Source of the DNA: JBNJDJ01 sp051744845
Lineage (GTDB): Bacteria > Bacillota > Clostridia > Peptostreptococcales > Acidaminobacteraceae
Reading direction: 5' to 3'
Length of the DNA: 64,000 nucleotides
NCBI GenBank assembly: GCA_051744845.1
Contig: JBNJDJ010000003.1
Span: forward strand, 1-64,000
Positions 53,569-62,303 of this stretch are shown piece by piece; the first letter of the stretch is position 1, and each line of letters begins with the position of its first letter. The position numbers and the translations under genes were made by a program. The notes under the pieces are model-generated. The model made no database searches. It worked only from the letters and a program-made list of their open reading frames with translations, and was not told the origin of the DNA.

Positions 53569-54705
53569 TCATCTTATAATTTTTCTTAAATCTTTTACTG
53601 ATTTTTTTATTTCTCTACATGCATAATCAATTTGTTCAATTGTATTATTTTTAGAAAATGATATTCTAATAGATCCTTTTAATTTATCTTCATCTAGACC
53701 AATCGCTTCTAAAACATGAGAATAACTTTTTGACTTAGAATTACAAGCTGATCCAGTAGATATATAAATCCCTTTTGATTCTAAATCGTGTAGTAAAACT
53801 TCACTTAATATATTCTTGAAAGATATATTTAAAATATAATTTGAAAAAATTCTATCATCTTTAGAATTTATATTAATATTTTCAATATTTTCTTCTAAGT
53901 ATTTTATCATTCTCTCTTTTAATTTTTTTACATTTTTTTCATTTTTTTCTATATTATAAATGTTTTTCTTAACAGCTTCAGCTAAAACTATTATACCAAA
54001 TAAATTTTCAGTACCAGGTCTAATATTATATTCTTGCTGACCACCTTTTAAAATACTATCTAAATTTATACTATCACTTTTATAAAGTCCTCCTACCCCT
54101 TTTATCCCATGGATTTTATGACCACTAAAGGTATATAGATCAATATTTTTTAAATTAATCTTATATTTAGTAAATGATTGGACTCCATCAGTATGAAAAA
54201 TAATTTTATTGTTTTTTCTTTTTACTATTTTAGAAATTTTTTCAATAGGTTGTTTTGCTCCTGTTTCATTATTAATATGCATAATACTTACTAATAAAGT
54301 ATTATCATCTAAATTTTTTTCTAATTGTTCTAGATCTATTATTCCTTTATCATCTACATCTAAATATATTACTTCAAATCCTAAGTTTTGTAAATATTTA
54401 AATGAATTTAATACAGATTTATGTTCAATTTTAGTTGTTATTAATTTATTTCTTTTATTTTTATTTCTTAATGCAGAACCTATAATAGCCAAATTATTAG
54501 CTTCAGTCGCACCTGATGTAAATATAATCTCATTCCTTTTAACATTTAAATATTTTCTTATTACTTCTTTAGAATGAATTATTTTACTTTTAGATTTTAA
54601 TCCTAGATCATGTAGTGAAGAAGGGTTCCCAAAAGGTAAATCTTTTAAAATATTTAAAGAACTAATAGGCTTTGTAGTTGCAGCATTATCTAAATATACT
54701 TCCAT
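53569..54705 (-). CDS. Cysteine desulfurase (NifS/IscS family, NifZ-like partner of ThiI)
   Basis: 378-residue PLP enzyme that takes sulfur from cysteine. VYLDNAATTKP at the N-terminus, SGATEANNLAI, HIEHKSV-type HKSVLNSFKYL, and FHTDGVQSF are typical. The PLP Lys is in FSGHKIHGIKGVGGLY, and the active-site Cys is in ISTGSACNSKSK. There is no iscU or sufU gene nearby, and thiI follows at once, so I infer a tRNA-thiolation role, as NifZ in Bacillus subtilis. It has a GGAGG site before the ATG. Confidence 0.92.
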   Translation of the reverse strand: MEVYLDNAATTKPISSLNILKDLPFGNPSSLHDLGLKSKSKIIHSKEVIRKYLNVKRNEIIFTSGATEANNLAIIGSALRNKNKRNKLITTKIEHKSVLNSFKYLQNLGFEVIYLDVDDKGIIDLEQLEKNLDDNTLLVSIMHINNETGAKQPIEKISKIVKRKNNKIIFHTDGVQSFTKYKINLKNIDLYTFSGHKIHGIKGVGGLYKSDSINLDSILKGGQQEYNIRPGTENLFGIIVLAEAVKKNIYNIEKNEKNVKKLKERMIKYLEENIENININSKDDRIFSNYILNISFKNILSEVLLHDLESKGIYISTGSACNSKSKSYSHVLEAIGLDEDKLKGSIRISFSKNNTIEQIDYACREIKKSVKDLRKIIR

Positions 54706-54753
54706 AGTACCTCCAAATTTATTAATTATCTTTAACTTAATTTACTATTAATG

Positions 54754-54759
54754 TATAAT
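54754..54759 (+). promoter_or_regulatory. Possible -10 of the YprB-like nuclease gene
   Basis: TATAAT on the plus strand, 31 bases before the ATG; the -35 (TTTAAC) is poor. Confidence 0.4.
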
Positions 54760-54790
54760 TTAAGTATATCAAAAAAGAAAGGACTTTATA

Positions 54791-55774
54791 ATGATTATCA
54801 AAGAAAAAAATATAAAAAGTGATTTTTTAGATCTATTAAAAGATGATTACAAAAAACTTTTAAATAAAAAGTTTATTGTTTTAGATATAGAAACTACTGG
54901 ATTTAGCAGAAAAAAAGCTAATGTGATATTGATTGGATTAATAATTAAATCTAAAGAAAATTTAAAAGCTATACAAATTTTTAGTGAAGATTTATCAGAA
55001 GAAAAAGAAATTTTGGAAAAATTAATAGATATTTTAAAAAATAATTCTTATGATTTTTTATTAACATATAATGGTCATAGTTTTGATTTACCTTTTTTAA
55101 ATTCAAAGTTCAATCAATACAAAATAAATTATCAGTTGAATTTATATAAGAATTTTGATATATATAGACTTATAAGAAAATATAAATCAAAACTTAATAT
55201 AGACAAATATAATTTAAAATCAATTGAAAATTTTTTAAATATCAAAAGAAAAGATACTATATCAGGTAAAGAATCCATAAAACTATATTATAGATATTTA
55301 AAAACTTCAAAGCAAAAATATTTAAATAAAATATTATTACATAATTATGAAGACATTTTATATTTACTTCCAGTAATACAAATTCTTAATTATTTCACTT
55401 TTAATGAAATTTATAAATTTTATCCTAAAAAAATTCATGATAATTTATATTTGATAAATATAAAAATAGATGGAGACTATTTGTTTTTTTCAACTAACTC
55501 ATTAAATCAATTTGAAAATAATGAAATTTATAGTGAACTTTATAATATTAAATCAGAAAATGATTTAATAAAATTCAAAATAAATCTATTTACTTTTGAG
55601 CATAAAAATAATTTGTATAAATTAATAAATCATAAAATTTTTTATAAAAATAAATTCAAAAATATTAGTAATAAATTAAAAAATCAATTAATCATTTCTA
55701 TTAATAATAATATTGAATATGAGAATTTAATATTAAATATAAAAAAAATATTTAATAAAATATATAACATTTAA
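54791..55774 (+). CDS. YprB-type ribonuclease H-like (DEDD) exonuclease
   Basis: 327 residues, the YprB family (RNase_H_2). The DEDD motifs are visible: VLDIETTGFSR (Asp32, Glu34), TYNGHSFDLPFLN, and NYEDILYLLPV. The C-terminal 130 residues are AT-rich, lysine/asparagine-rich and not recognised. In Bacillus the gene is next to ypsA/yprA; here it is alone. It probably acts on DNA or RNA ends; the substrate is unknown. AAAGGA precedes the ATG. The protein base composition here is extreme (many Asn, Lys, Ile). Confidence 0.85.
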   Translation: MIIKEKNIKSDFLDLLKDDYKKLLNKKFIVLDIETTGFSRKKANVILIGLIIKSKENLKAIQIFSEDLSEEKEILEKLIDILKNNSYDFLLTYNGHSFDLPFLNSKFNQYKINYQLNLYKNFDIYRLIRKYKSKLNIDKYNLKSIENFLNIKRKDTISGKESIKLYYRYLKTSKQKYLNKILLHNYEDILYLLPVIQILNYFTFNEIYKFYPKKIHDNLYLINIKIDGDYLFFSTNSLNQFENNEIYSELYNIKSENDLIKFKINLFTFEHKNNLYKLINHKIFYKNKFKNISNKLKNQLIISINNNIEYENLILNIKKIFNKIYNI

Positions 55775-55803
55775 AAAGATTTCACTTTTAATGAAATCTT
55801 TTT
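55773..55803. terminator. Two-way terminator after the YprB-like gene
   Basis: AAAAAGATTTCA pairs with TGAAATCTTTTT (12 bases, seven-base loop) with a T-run on each side, at the junction with the convergent 116-residue gene. Confidence 0.88.
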
Positions 55804-55808
55804 TATAA

Positions 55809-56159
55809 TTATAATTTATTTTTGCATTGTATTTCATAAACATTATATCTTAAGTGTTTCTTTTTTACTAAAACTACTTCTTCTCCATCTTTAGTAAATA
55901 AATACCCTCGTCCATATAAATTAATAAATTTCCAACCTAAATCATCCATCTTATCAATTAGAATTGATTCATCCATATCTTTAGTTATAAACATAAATGA
56001 TTTTAAAGATACCTTAGCTATTTTTTTATTTAAACATTCAAGTTTAAAGATACCAATTAATAAATCAAATATCTTCATTTCATAATAAATAACTATCATC
56101 ATAAAAACAGAAAAAATAATTCCAATCTTTTTAGATTTTTCTTTAAAATTCTTATTCAT
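55809..56159 (-). CDS. Hypothetical membrane-anchored protein, 116 residues
   Basis: No family recognised. One hydrophobic stretch (IGIIFSVFMMIVIYY, about residues 12-26) and a second short one (IFDLLIGIF) near the N-terminus suggest a membrane anchor; the remaining 75 residues are soluble and mixed in charge, with WKFINLYGRGYLFTKDGEEVVLVKKK. GGGGTGA stands before the ATG. It follows parC after 39 bases and may be part of that transcript. The order may be chance. Confidence 0.65.
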   Translation of the reverse strand: MNKNFKEKSKKIGIIFSVFMMIVIYYEMKIFDLLIGIFKLECLNKKIAKVSLKSFMFITKDMDESILIDKMDDLGWKFINLYGRGYLFTKDGEEVVLVKKKHLRYNVYEIQCKNKL

Positions 56160-56198
56160 TAAATCACCCCATTAAAGTTTTACCCAAACAAAAAATAT

Positions 56199-58385
56199 TT
56201 AATCATATTTTAAAGCTTTTAAAATTTCCATTGAATCAATTTTTTTACCTGAACGTGGAATTTTATCATTAAAATATTGTTTTTTATCTTTAACTTTTAA
56301 ATCTTTTTCTAAACACATTTTGAATAATTCACTATTTTTTTTCAATCTTAAAGCTCTAACTCCTGAAGCTTTTCTAGTAGCTTTTTCAGATATTAAATCT
56401 GAATTAATAATTAATAGTCTATAATCATTAGGACTTGCTAATCTAACTAAAGCTAAATCTAGTGACTTTTTAATATAAAGTACATTAACAACTGGTGATT
56501 TATCTGAATATGCATTTTTCAAATATCTTCTATTAGTTTTTGTATAATATGAATCTAAAGATAATTTCTGAACTTTTCCATTCTCATATGCAAATAACAT
56601 ATAACCTTTATATTCTTTAGTTATTACCATATATATAATTTCTTCATTATCATCCATATCTAATAAATTTGGTAAATATAAGCCTAAATTAGATGCTTTA
56701 TGATCATCTATTTCATATAGATACCTTTTATAAACCATTTGTTTATTAGAAAACAATAAAACTTCTGATTTATTACTAGCTTCAATAGATTGTTTTATTT
56801 TATCATTTTCTTTTAATTTATGGTCTTTACTTGCTCTTAGAGAAGTAAGAGGAATCTTTTTTAAATAATTATCCTTTGTTAAAAAAACTTTTAGATTATA
56901 ATCTTTTATTATATTAACTGGTTTATGATCTATTATTTCCTCTTCTTTAACAATTTCAGTTTTTCTATCAATACCATACTTTTCTTTAATTCTTTTTAAA
57001 TCATCTATAATAATTTGATTAATTTTTTTCTTTGACTTTATAGTAACTTCTTTTTGCTTTTTATTTTTCTTTAATTCTTTAATTTCTGAAGTTCTATTTA
57101 TAATATACTCTTCATTAATATTTCTAAGCTTAATATTTGCTACATACTCAGCCTGAATTTCATCAATTTCAAAGTTTTTTATCAAATTAGGAACAACATC
57201 TTTTTTCTTTTTAGTTTTTCTAATTATTTCAATAGCTTTATCCAAATCTAAAATAACTTTTTCTAATCCCACTAATAAATGTAGTTTTTCACTCAATTTA
57301 TTAATTTCAAATTGCAATTTTCTCTTTATAGAATCGCGTCTAAATTCTAACCAATAATCTAAAATTTTCTTTATACCTAATGTCATAGGTGATCCATTTA
57401 TTAACATATTAAAATTACAGCTAAAACTCGATTCTAAAGGCGTTTTTTTAAATAATTTACCCATTAAAACTTCTGGATCTTTACCTCTTTTTAAATCAAT
57501 AGTAATTTTTAATCCGTTTAAATCAGTTTCATCTCTAATATCTTTTATTGAATTAATTTTATTATTCTTAACTAATCTAATTATTTTTTTTATAATTGCC
57601 TCGATAGTAGTAGTATATGGAATTTCATATATTTCAATACAATTATCCTCTTCCATATAATTATAATTTGCTCTTAAATTTATACCACCTTTACCTGTTT
57701 CATAAATATCTTTTAAAGCTTTTTGATCATAAATTAACTTAGCTCCTGTTGAGAAATCTGGAGCTTTTAAAGTATCTAATAAATTTATTGCTTTATCTTC
57801 AATATAAGCAATAGTTGTATTACAAACTTCTCTTAAATTAAAACTAGATATATTACTTGCCATACCTACAGCTATACCCATATTATTATTTACAAGTATA
57901 TTGGGAAAAGTAGTAGGTAAAAGTGCTGGTTCTTTTTTTGTACCATCGTAATTATCAACAAAATCAACTGTGTTTTTTTCAATATCTCTAAATAATTCTT
58001 TAGAAATATCTGCTAATTTTGCTTCAGTATATCTTGATGCAGCATATTGCATATTTTTTGATGTACTTTTACCAAAATTTCCTTTAGATTTTACATAAGG
58101 GTGTAAAAGTGCATCGTGTCCAGTAGATAATCTAACCATTGTCTGGTATATTGCTGAATCTCCATGAGGATTTAGCTTCATAGTTTGACCAACAATATTT
58201 GCTGACTTTGTCATTCTTTTATTTAATAACTTCATCTCATACATTGTATAAAGAATTTTTCTATGCGATGGTTTAAACCCATCTATTTCAGGTATAGCCC
58301 GAGATACAATAACACTCATTGCATATGGCATATAATTATTTTCTAATGTCTTGGTAATATTTTGATTAATTAATTTACTATCCAC
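56199..58385 (-). CDS. parC: Type IIA topoisomerase subunit A (ParC-like)
   Basis: 728 residues. The catalytic Tyr119 is in AASRYTEAKL with Arg118 before it. The quinolone-contact region reads LNPHGDSAIYQTMVRL. PNILVNNNMGIAVGMASNI, the coiled-coil tower and a C-terminal beta-propeller-like part (about 490-720) follow. No GyrA box (QRRGGKG-type) is present, which argues for topoisomerase IV. The sequence is divergent from Bacillus ParC, like other clostridial copies. The start is a GTG at 58385, with AGGAG six bases upstream. It follows parE after 9 bases. Confidence 0.87.
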   Translation of the reverse strand: MDSKLINQNITKTLENNYMPYAMSVIVSRAIPEIDGFKPSHRKILYTMYEMKLLNKRMTKSANIVGQTMKLNPHGDSAIYQTMVRLSTGHDALLHPYVKSKGNFGKSTSKNMQYAASRYTEAKLADISKELFRDIEKNTVDFVDNYDGTKKEPALLPTTFPNILVNNNMGIAVGMASNISSFNLREVCNTTIAYIEDKAINLLDTLKAPDFSTGAKLIYDQKALKDIYETGKGGINLRANYNYMEEDNCIEIYEIPYTTTIEAIIKKIIRLVKNNKINSIKDIRDETDLNGLKITIDLKRGKDPEVLMGKLFKKTPLESSFSCNFNMLINGSPMTLGIKKILDYWLEFRRDSIKRKLQFEINKLSEKLHLLVGLEKVILDLDKAIEIIRKTKKKKDVVPNLIKNFEIDEIQAEYVANIKLRNINEEYIINRTSEIKELKKNKKQKEVTIKSKKKINQIIIDDLKRIKEKYGIDRKTEIVKEEEIIDHKPVNIIKDYNLKVFLTKDNYLKKIPLTSLRASKDHKLKENDKIKQSIEASNKSEVLLFSNKQMVYKRYLYEIDDHKASNLGLYLPNLLDMDDNEEIIYMVITKEYKGYMLFAYENGKVQKLSLDSYYTKTNRRYLKNAYSDKSPVVNVLYIKKSLDLALVRLASPNDYRLLIINSDLISEKATRKASGVRALRLKKNSELFKMCLEKDLKVKDKKQYFNDKIPRSGKKIDSMEILKALKYD

Positions 58386-58394
58386 AATTGACTC

Positions 58395-60371
58395 CTAACT
58401 AACATCTATCATATCTAAATATTTTTCACCAAATTTTGCTATAAACTTTTTTCTTTTAGCAAGTTCTTTACCTAAAAGAGTATCGAACATATTCTTTGTT
58501 TCTTTAACATCTTCAGGTACAACTTTTATTAATCTTCTTGTCTTAGGTGCCATAGTTGTTTCCCAAAGCATTTCCGGATCATTTTCACCTAATCCTTTAG
58601 AACGTAATATTTTATATGGCGAATCAATTTTTTTAATAATTTCTCTTTTTTCTTTTTCATTATAAGCAAATTCAATTTTATTATCATACTTTATTTCAAA
58701 TAAAGGTGTTTCAGCAATATAAATCTTACCTTCTTCTATTAAACTAGGCAATAATCTATAAAACATTGCTAAAATTAAAGTTCTAATTTGATAACCATCT
58801 ACATCTGCATCTGTTGTAATAATAATTTTTGACCAAGGCAATTCATCTATATCAAATGTTGAAAATTTCTTTGAATGTTTTGATTTGATTTCTACACCAC
58901 ACCCAATAACCTTTAATAAATCCATAATTATCTTAGATTTAAAAATTCTATTATAATCAGCTTTTAAACAATTTAATATTTTCCCTCTGATAGGCATTAA
59001 AGCTTGAAATTTAGCATCTCTAGCAAGTTTACACGCACCTAAAGCTGAATCTCCCTCTAAAATAAACAATTCTCTTTTATCAACTTTTTTAGATCTACAA
59101 CCTACGTATTTCTTAACTCTATTTTTCATATTATTTGAGCTTTTTGATAATTTCTTTTTAATATTTTTTCGAGTTTTTTCTGCTTTTTCTCGAGATCTTT
59201 TATTTATTAAAACTTGATCAATTATCTTTTCCATAGTCATTTTATTTTCAATAAAAAATATTTCTAAGTATTGTCTTAAAGACTCTTTAATAAAATCTTT
59301 AATAAATTTATTAGTAATAGCTTTCTTTGTTTGGTTTTCATAACTAGTGACAGTTGAAAATGAATTAGTAATTAAAATTAATGAATCTTCAATATCTGAA
59401 AAAGTAACTCTCTTTTCATTTTTTTTGTATTTATTTTCTTTTTTAATAAATTTGTCTAACTCATATACTAAAGCAGTTCTAATTGCTTTATTAGGTGAAC
59501 CACCGTGTTCTAAAAATGATGAATTATGATAATGTTCTATTCTATTTACGTTATTATTAAACATCATAACTAATTCAAATTTTGTTTTATATTCAGGTTT
59601 ATCTTTTCGGTCTTTACCCATACCTTCATCTTCTAAATAAATTTTATCTGTAAAATTTTTACCATCATTTATTTCTTCTATATAATCTTTAATACCATTC
59701 TTATAAAAAAATTCATACTCATCTTCACTTTGCTCATCTTTTAAAATAAATCTAACATTTGAATTTACAACAGCCTGTTTTTTTAACACTTCTTTAAAAT
59801 AGTCTATAGAAATATCTATACTAGTAAATACATCTAAATCAGGTTTAAATCTCTGAATAGTTCCTGGTGAATCATAATCACACTTAGTCTTTTTTAATCC
59901 ACCTACGTTTTTCCCTTTTTCAAACTCAAGTTCAAATTTATATCCTTCTCTATAAACAGTTACTTCCATAAACTCAGAACTATATTGAGTTGCACAAGCT
60001 CCTAATCCATTTAAACCTAAAGAATACTCATAATTTTCACTTGATTGGTCATCATATTTTCCTCCTGCATAAAGCTCACAGTATATTAATTCCCAATTAT
60101 ATTTTCCTTCTCGTTCATTATAGTCTAAAGGGATACCTCTTCCATTATCTTTTATAGTAATTGATTTATCATTATGTAAAACTACTTCAATTAAATTCCC
60201 ATGTCCTTCTCTAGCTTCATCAATAGAGTTAGAAAGGATCTCGAAAAAAGAGTGCTGAGCTCCTTTTAATCCATCTGATCCAAATATAACTGATGGTCTT
60301 TTTCTTACTCTTTCAGCTCCTTTTAAAGCAACTATACTATCATTATCATATGACGATTTTTTTCCTGACAT
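58395..60371 (-). CDS. parE: Type IIA topoisomerase subunit B (ParE-like)
   Basis: 658 residues. The GHKL ATPase has SNSIDEAREGHG, TIKDNGRGIPLD, SLGLNGLGACATQ; the TOPRIM domain has FILEGDSALGACKLARD and ITTDADVDGYQIRTLIL, then the C-terminal YKGLGE-like RSKGLGENDPEML. In most GyrB/ParE proteins the first TOPRIM motif is EGDSAGGSAKQGRDR; here it is EGDSALGACKLARDAK, so this is a divergent lineage. With ParC it forms a topoisomerase that separates or relaxes chromosomes. Tandem promoters lie upstream, divergent from the threonine operon. Confidence 0.87.
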   Translation of the reverse strand: MSGKKSSYDNDSIVALKGAERVRKRPSVIFGSDGLKGAQHSFFEILSNSIDEAREGHGNLIEVVLHNDKSITIKDNGRGIPLDYNEREGKYNWELIYCELYAGGKYDDQSSENYEYSLGLNGLGACATQYSSEFMEVTVYREGYKFELEFEKGKNVGGLKKTKCDYDSPGTIQRFKPDLDVFTSIDISIDYFKEVLKKQAVVNSNVRFILKDEQSEDEYEFFYKNGIKDYIEEINDGKNFTDKIYLEDEGMGKDRKDKPEYKTKFELVMMFNNNVNRIEHYHNSSFLEHGGSPNKAIRTALVYELDKFIKKENKYKKNEKRVTFSDIEDSLILITNSFSTVTSYENQTKKAITNKFIKDFIKESLRQYLEIFFIENKMTMEKIIDQVLINKRSREKAEKTRKNIKKKLSKSSNNMKNRVKKYVGCRSKKVDKRELFILEGDSALGACKLARDAKFQALMPIRGKILNCLKADYNRIFKSKIIMDLLKVIGCGVEIKSKHSKKFSTFDIDELPWSKIIITTDADVDGYQIRTLILAMFYRLLPSLIEEGKIYIAETPLFEIKYDNKIEFAYNEKEKREIIKKIDSPYKILRSKGLGENDPEMLWETTMAPKTRRLIKVVPEDVKETKNMFDTLLGKELAKRKKFIAKFGEKYLDMIDVS

Positions 60372-60435
60372 CTTTCACCTCAAATTTCTAACTTCGGTAC
60401 AAACTAATGTTTTTAACTGCATGTACAACATTTTA

Positions 60436-60480
60436 ATTATATCATAAAATCATTATATCGCAAATCACTTCATATTCTAA
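60436..60480 (-). promoter_or_regulatory. Tandem promoters of parE-parC
   Basis: Two minus-strand TATAAT boxes (60457-60452 and 60441-60436). The second has TTGCGA at 60463-60458 with a 16-base spacer; the first has TTAGAA at 60480-60475 with 17. TTGTACAA (60481-60488) abuts the upstream -35 and TGTACAA (60422-60428) lies just after the downstream -10. Confidence 0.6.
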
Positions 60481-60541
60481 TTGTACAACAGAATAATAAT
60501 TTTTGCAAACTTAAGTTCGTGGCAATTAAATAAATTATTTC

Positions 60542-60570
60542 TTGATGTTAAATATAAACTATGTTATTAT
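60542..60570 (+). promoter_or_regulatory. Promoter of the ACT-hom-thrB-lysC operon
   Basis: TTGATG (60542-60547), a 17-base spacer and TATTAT (60565-60570). The start would be near 60577, giving a leader of about 50 bases with TGTACAATTGT in it. No T-box or riboswitch fits in this space. Confidence 0.65.
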
Positions 60571-60625
60571 TTAGACATTCCACAAATGATGTACAATTGT
60601 TTTTTATTGACGAACAGGAGGTTTT

Positions 60626-61066
60626 ATGGAAAAAGAAAATTTTTTAATAGTTAACTCAACCGTTTTGCCTGATATATTTGAAAAAGTTCTTAAAGCTAAA
60701 AAGTTATTAAGAGATGAATTAGCTTCAGGAGTCAGTGAAGCTTGTAAAAAAGCTGACATTAGTCGTAGTACCTATTATAAATATTGTAACCATGTTTTTA
60801 AATTGGCTGAAAATAATATTGGTACTAAAGCCACTTTATCACTAGATTTAAAACATCAATCTGGAGTTTTATCAAATATATTAAATAAAATTGCTAAATA
60901 TAAAGGGAATGTTTTAACTATAACTCAAGATACACCTGTAAATAACCACGCTCAAGTTACTTTAAAATTGGATATTAAAAACTTAGAAATATCATTTCAC
61001 CAACTTGTTGAAAAATTAGAAAAATTAGATGGAATTAATAAATTAAATATTTTATTAATAGAATAG
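60626..61066 (+). CDS. UPF0735 ACT domain protein (PheB-like) with an N-terminal helix-turn-helix
   Basis: 146 residues. The N-terminal half contains a likely helix-turn-helix, around residues 33-55 (SGVSEACKKADISRSTYYKY). The C-terminal half is an ACT domain (about 70-146: LSLDLKHQSGVLSNILNKIAKYKGNVLTI). ACT domains usually bind amino acids. Known as the PheB-like or UPF0735 family; function unproven. As first gene of the threonine operon it could sense threonine or a related amino acid and control this operon. It has a GGAGG site and lies 9 bases before hom. Confidence 0.9.
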   Translation: MEKENFLIVNSTVLPDIFEKVLKAKKLLRDELASGVSEACKKADISRSTYYKYCNHVFKLAENNIGTKATLSLDLKHQSGVLSNILNKIAKYKGNVLTITQDTPVNNHAQVTLKLDIKNLEISFHQLVEKLEKLDGINKLNILLIE

Positions 61067-61075
61067 GAGGACAAA

Positions 61076-62302
61076 ATGAATATAGCTCTTTTAGGCTACG
61101 GAACTGTTGGTTCTGGAGCTTATGAAATAATTCAAGAAAATAAAAAAATGATTAAAGAAAAATATAAAATAGATATAAAAGTTAAAAAAATTCTAGTTAG
61201 ATCTATTGAAAAATATAATGACCTTCATCATAGCAATTTATTTACAACTGATATAGATGAGATTTTAGAGGACAAAACAATTGATGTAGTTATTTCTGTA
61301 ATGGGAGGATTAAAACCTTCTTATAAATATGTTAAAAATGCATTAATACAAAGTAAGCATGTTATTACTGCTAATAAAGACCTTATTGCTAATAACCTAG
61401 TTGAATTTTCTAATTTAGCTAACGAAAATAATGTTACAATCAATTATGAAGCTTCGGTAGCTGGAGGTATTTTAATTATAGAACCTTTATTAAAAAGACT
61501 TGCTGGACATAAAATCAATAGCATTTATGGAATAATTAATGGAACAACTAATTTTATATTATCTCAAATGTATGAAAATAATGAAAATTATGAATCAGTA
61601 TTAAAAAATGCACAAGATTTAGGTTTTGCTGAATCTGATCCAACTTCTGATGTGGAAGGCTTAGATGCTGCTAGAAAGCTAGCTATACTTTCTATGATTA
61701 ATTTTAATAAAAAAATTAATTGGGAAAATATTAAATGTAGTGGAATTACTTCTATTGACAAAACAGATATCTCATATGCAAAAAATTTAAATAAAAAAAT
61801 AAAATTATTTGCAATTTCTGAACAAACTAAAGATGGTATATATTTAGGAGTTCAACCAATATTTATAAATAAAAAGAATCAACTTGCTAAAATTGATAAT
61901 GAGTATAACGGAATCCACCTAAAAAGTAATCTAACTAAAGATTTATTATATTATGGTAAAGGTGCTGGTAAATTCCCTACTGGTTCAGCAATCTTTTCGG
62001 ATTTATTATCAATTTTAAATGGGAAAAAACAGTCTAGTTTAAAATTAGAAAATGCTAAAATATTAGATTCTTATCCATATAAAACAAATTGGTTTATTAG
62101 ATTTAAAACAAAAGACGTTTCAAAAACTACTCATAAAATTTTTAATAAATTCAATGATTATAAATTTAATCTGGAAACAAATGAATTTAATAAAGAAATA
62201 ACAATCAAAATATACGATATAAAAGAAACAGTAATAAAAGACATTTTGAAACAATTTGATAACGCTACATGGAAATATTTTTTAATTATTAAAGGAGACT
62301 AA
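61076..62302 (+). CDS. hom: Homoserine dehydrogenase
   Basis: Reduces aspartate semialdehyde to homoserine, shared by threonine and methionine synthesis. 408 residues. The NAD(P) loop LGYGTVGSGAYEII starts at residue 6; TANKDLIANN, YEASVAGGILIIEPL, GIINGTTNFILSQM, DLGFAESDPTSDVEG and DAARKLAIL are diagnostic. KFPTGSAIFSDLL follows. The C-terminal 65 residues look like a diverged ACT domain (NWFIRFKTKD...), so feedback by threonine is possible. It lies one base before thrB. Confidence 0.95.
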   Translation: MNIALLGYGTVGSGAYEIIQENKKMIKEKYKIDIKVKKILVRSIEKYNDLHHSNLFTTDIDEILEDKTIDVVISVMGGLKPSYKYVKNALIQSKHVITANKDLIANNLVEFSNLANENNVTINYEASVAGGILIIEPLLKRLAGHKINSIYGIINGTTNFILSQMYENNENYESVLKNAQDLGFAESDPTSDVEGLDAARKLAILSMINFNKKINWENIKCSGITSIDKTDISYAKNLNKKIKLFAISEQTKDGIYLGVQPIFINKKNQLAKIDNEYNGIHLKSNLTKDLLYYGKGAGKFPTGSAIFSDLLSILNGKKQSSLKLENAKILDSYPYKTNWFIRFKTKDVSKTTHKIFNKFNDYKFNLETNEFNKEITIKIYDIKETVIKDILKQFDNATWKYFLIIKGD

Positions 62303-62303
62303 T

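Noticed and set aside
60571..60625. T-box, lysine or threonine leader before the ACT-hom operon
   Set aside because: The leader is about 50 bases; it has no T-box, no riboswitch core and no run of Thr/Ile codons with a terminator.
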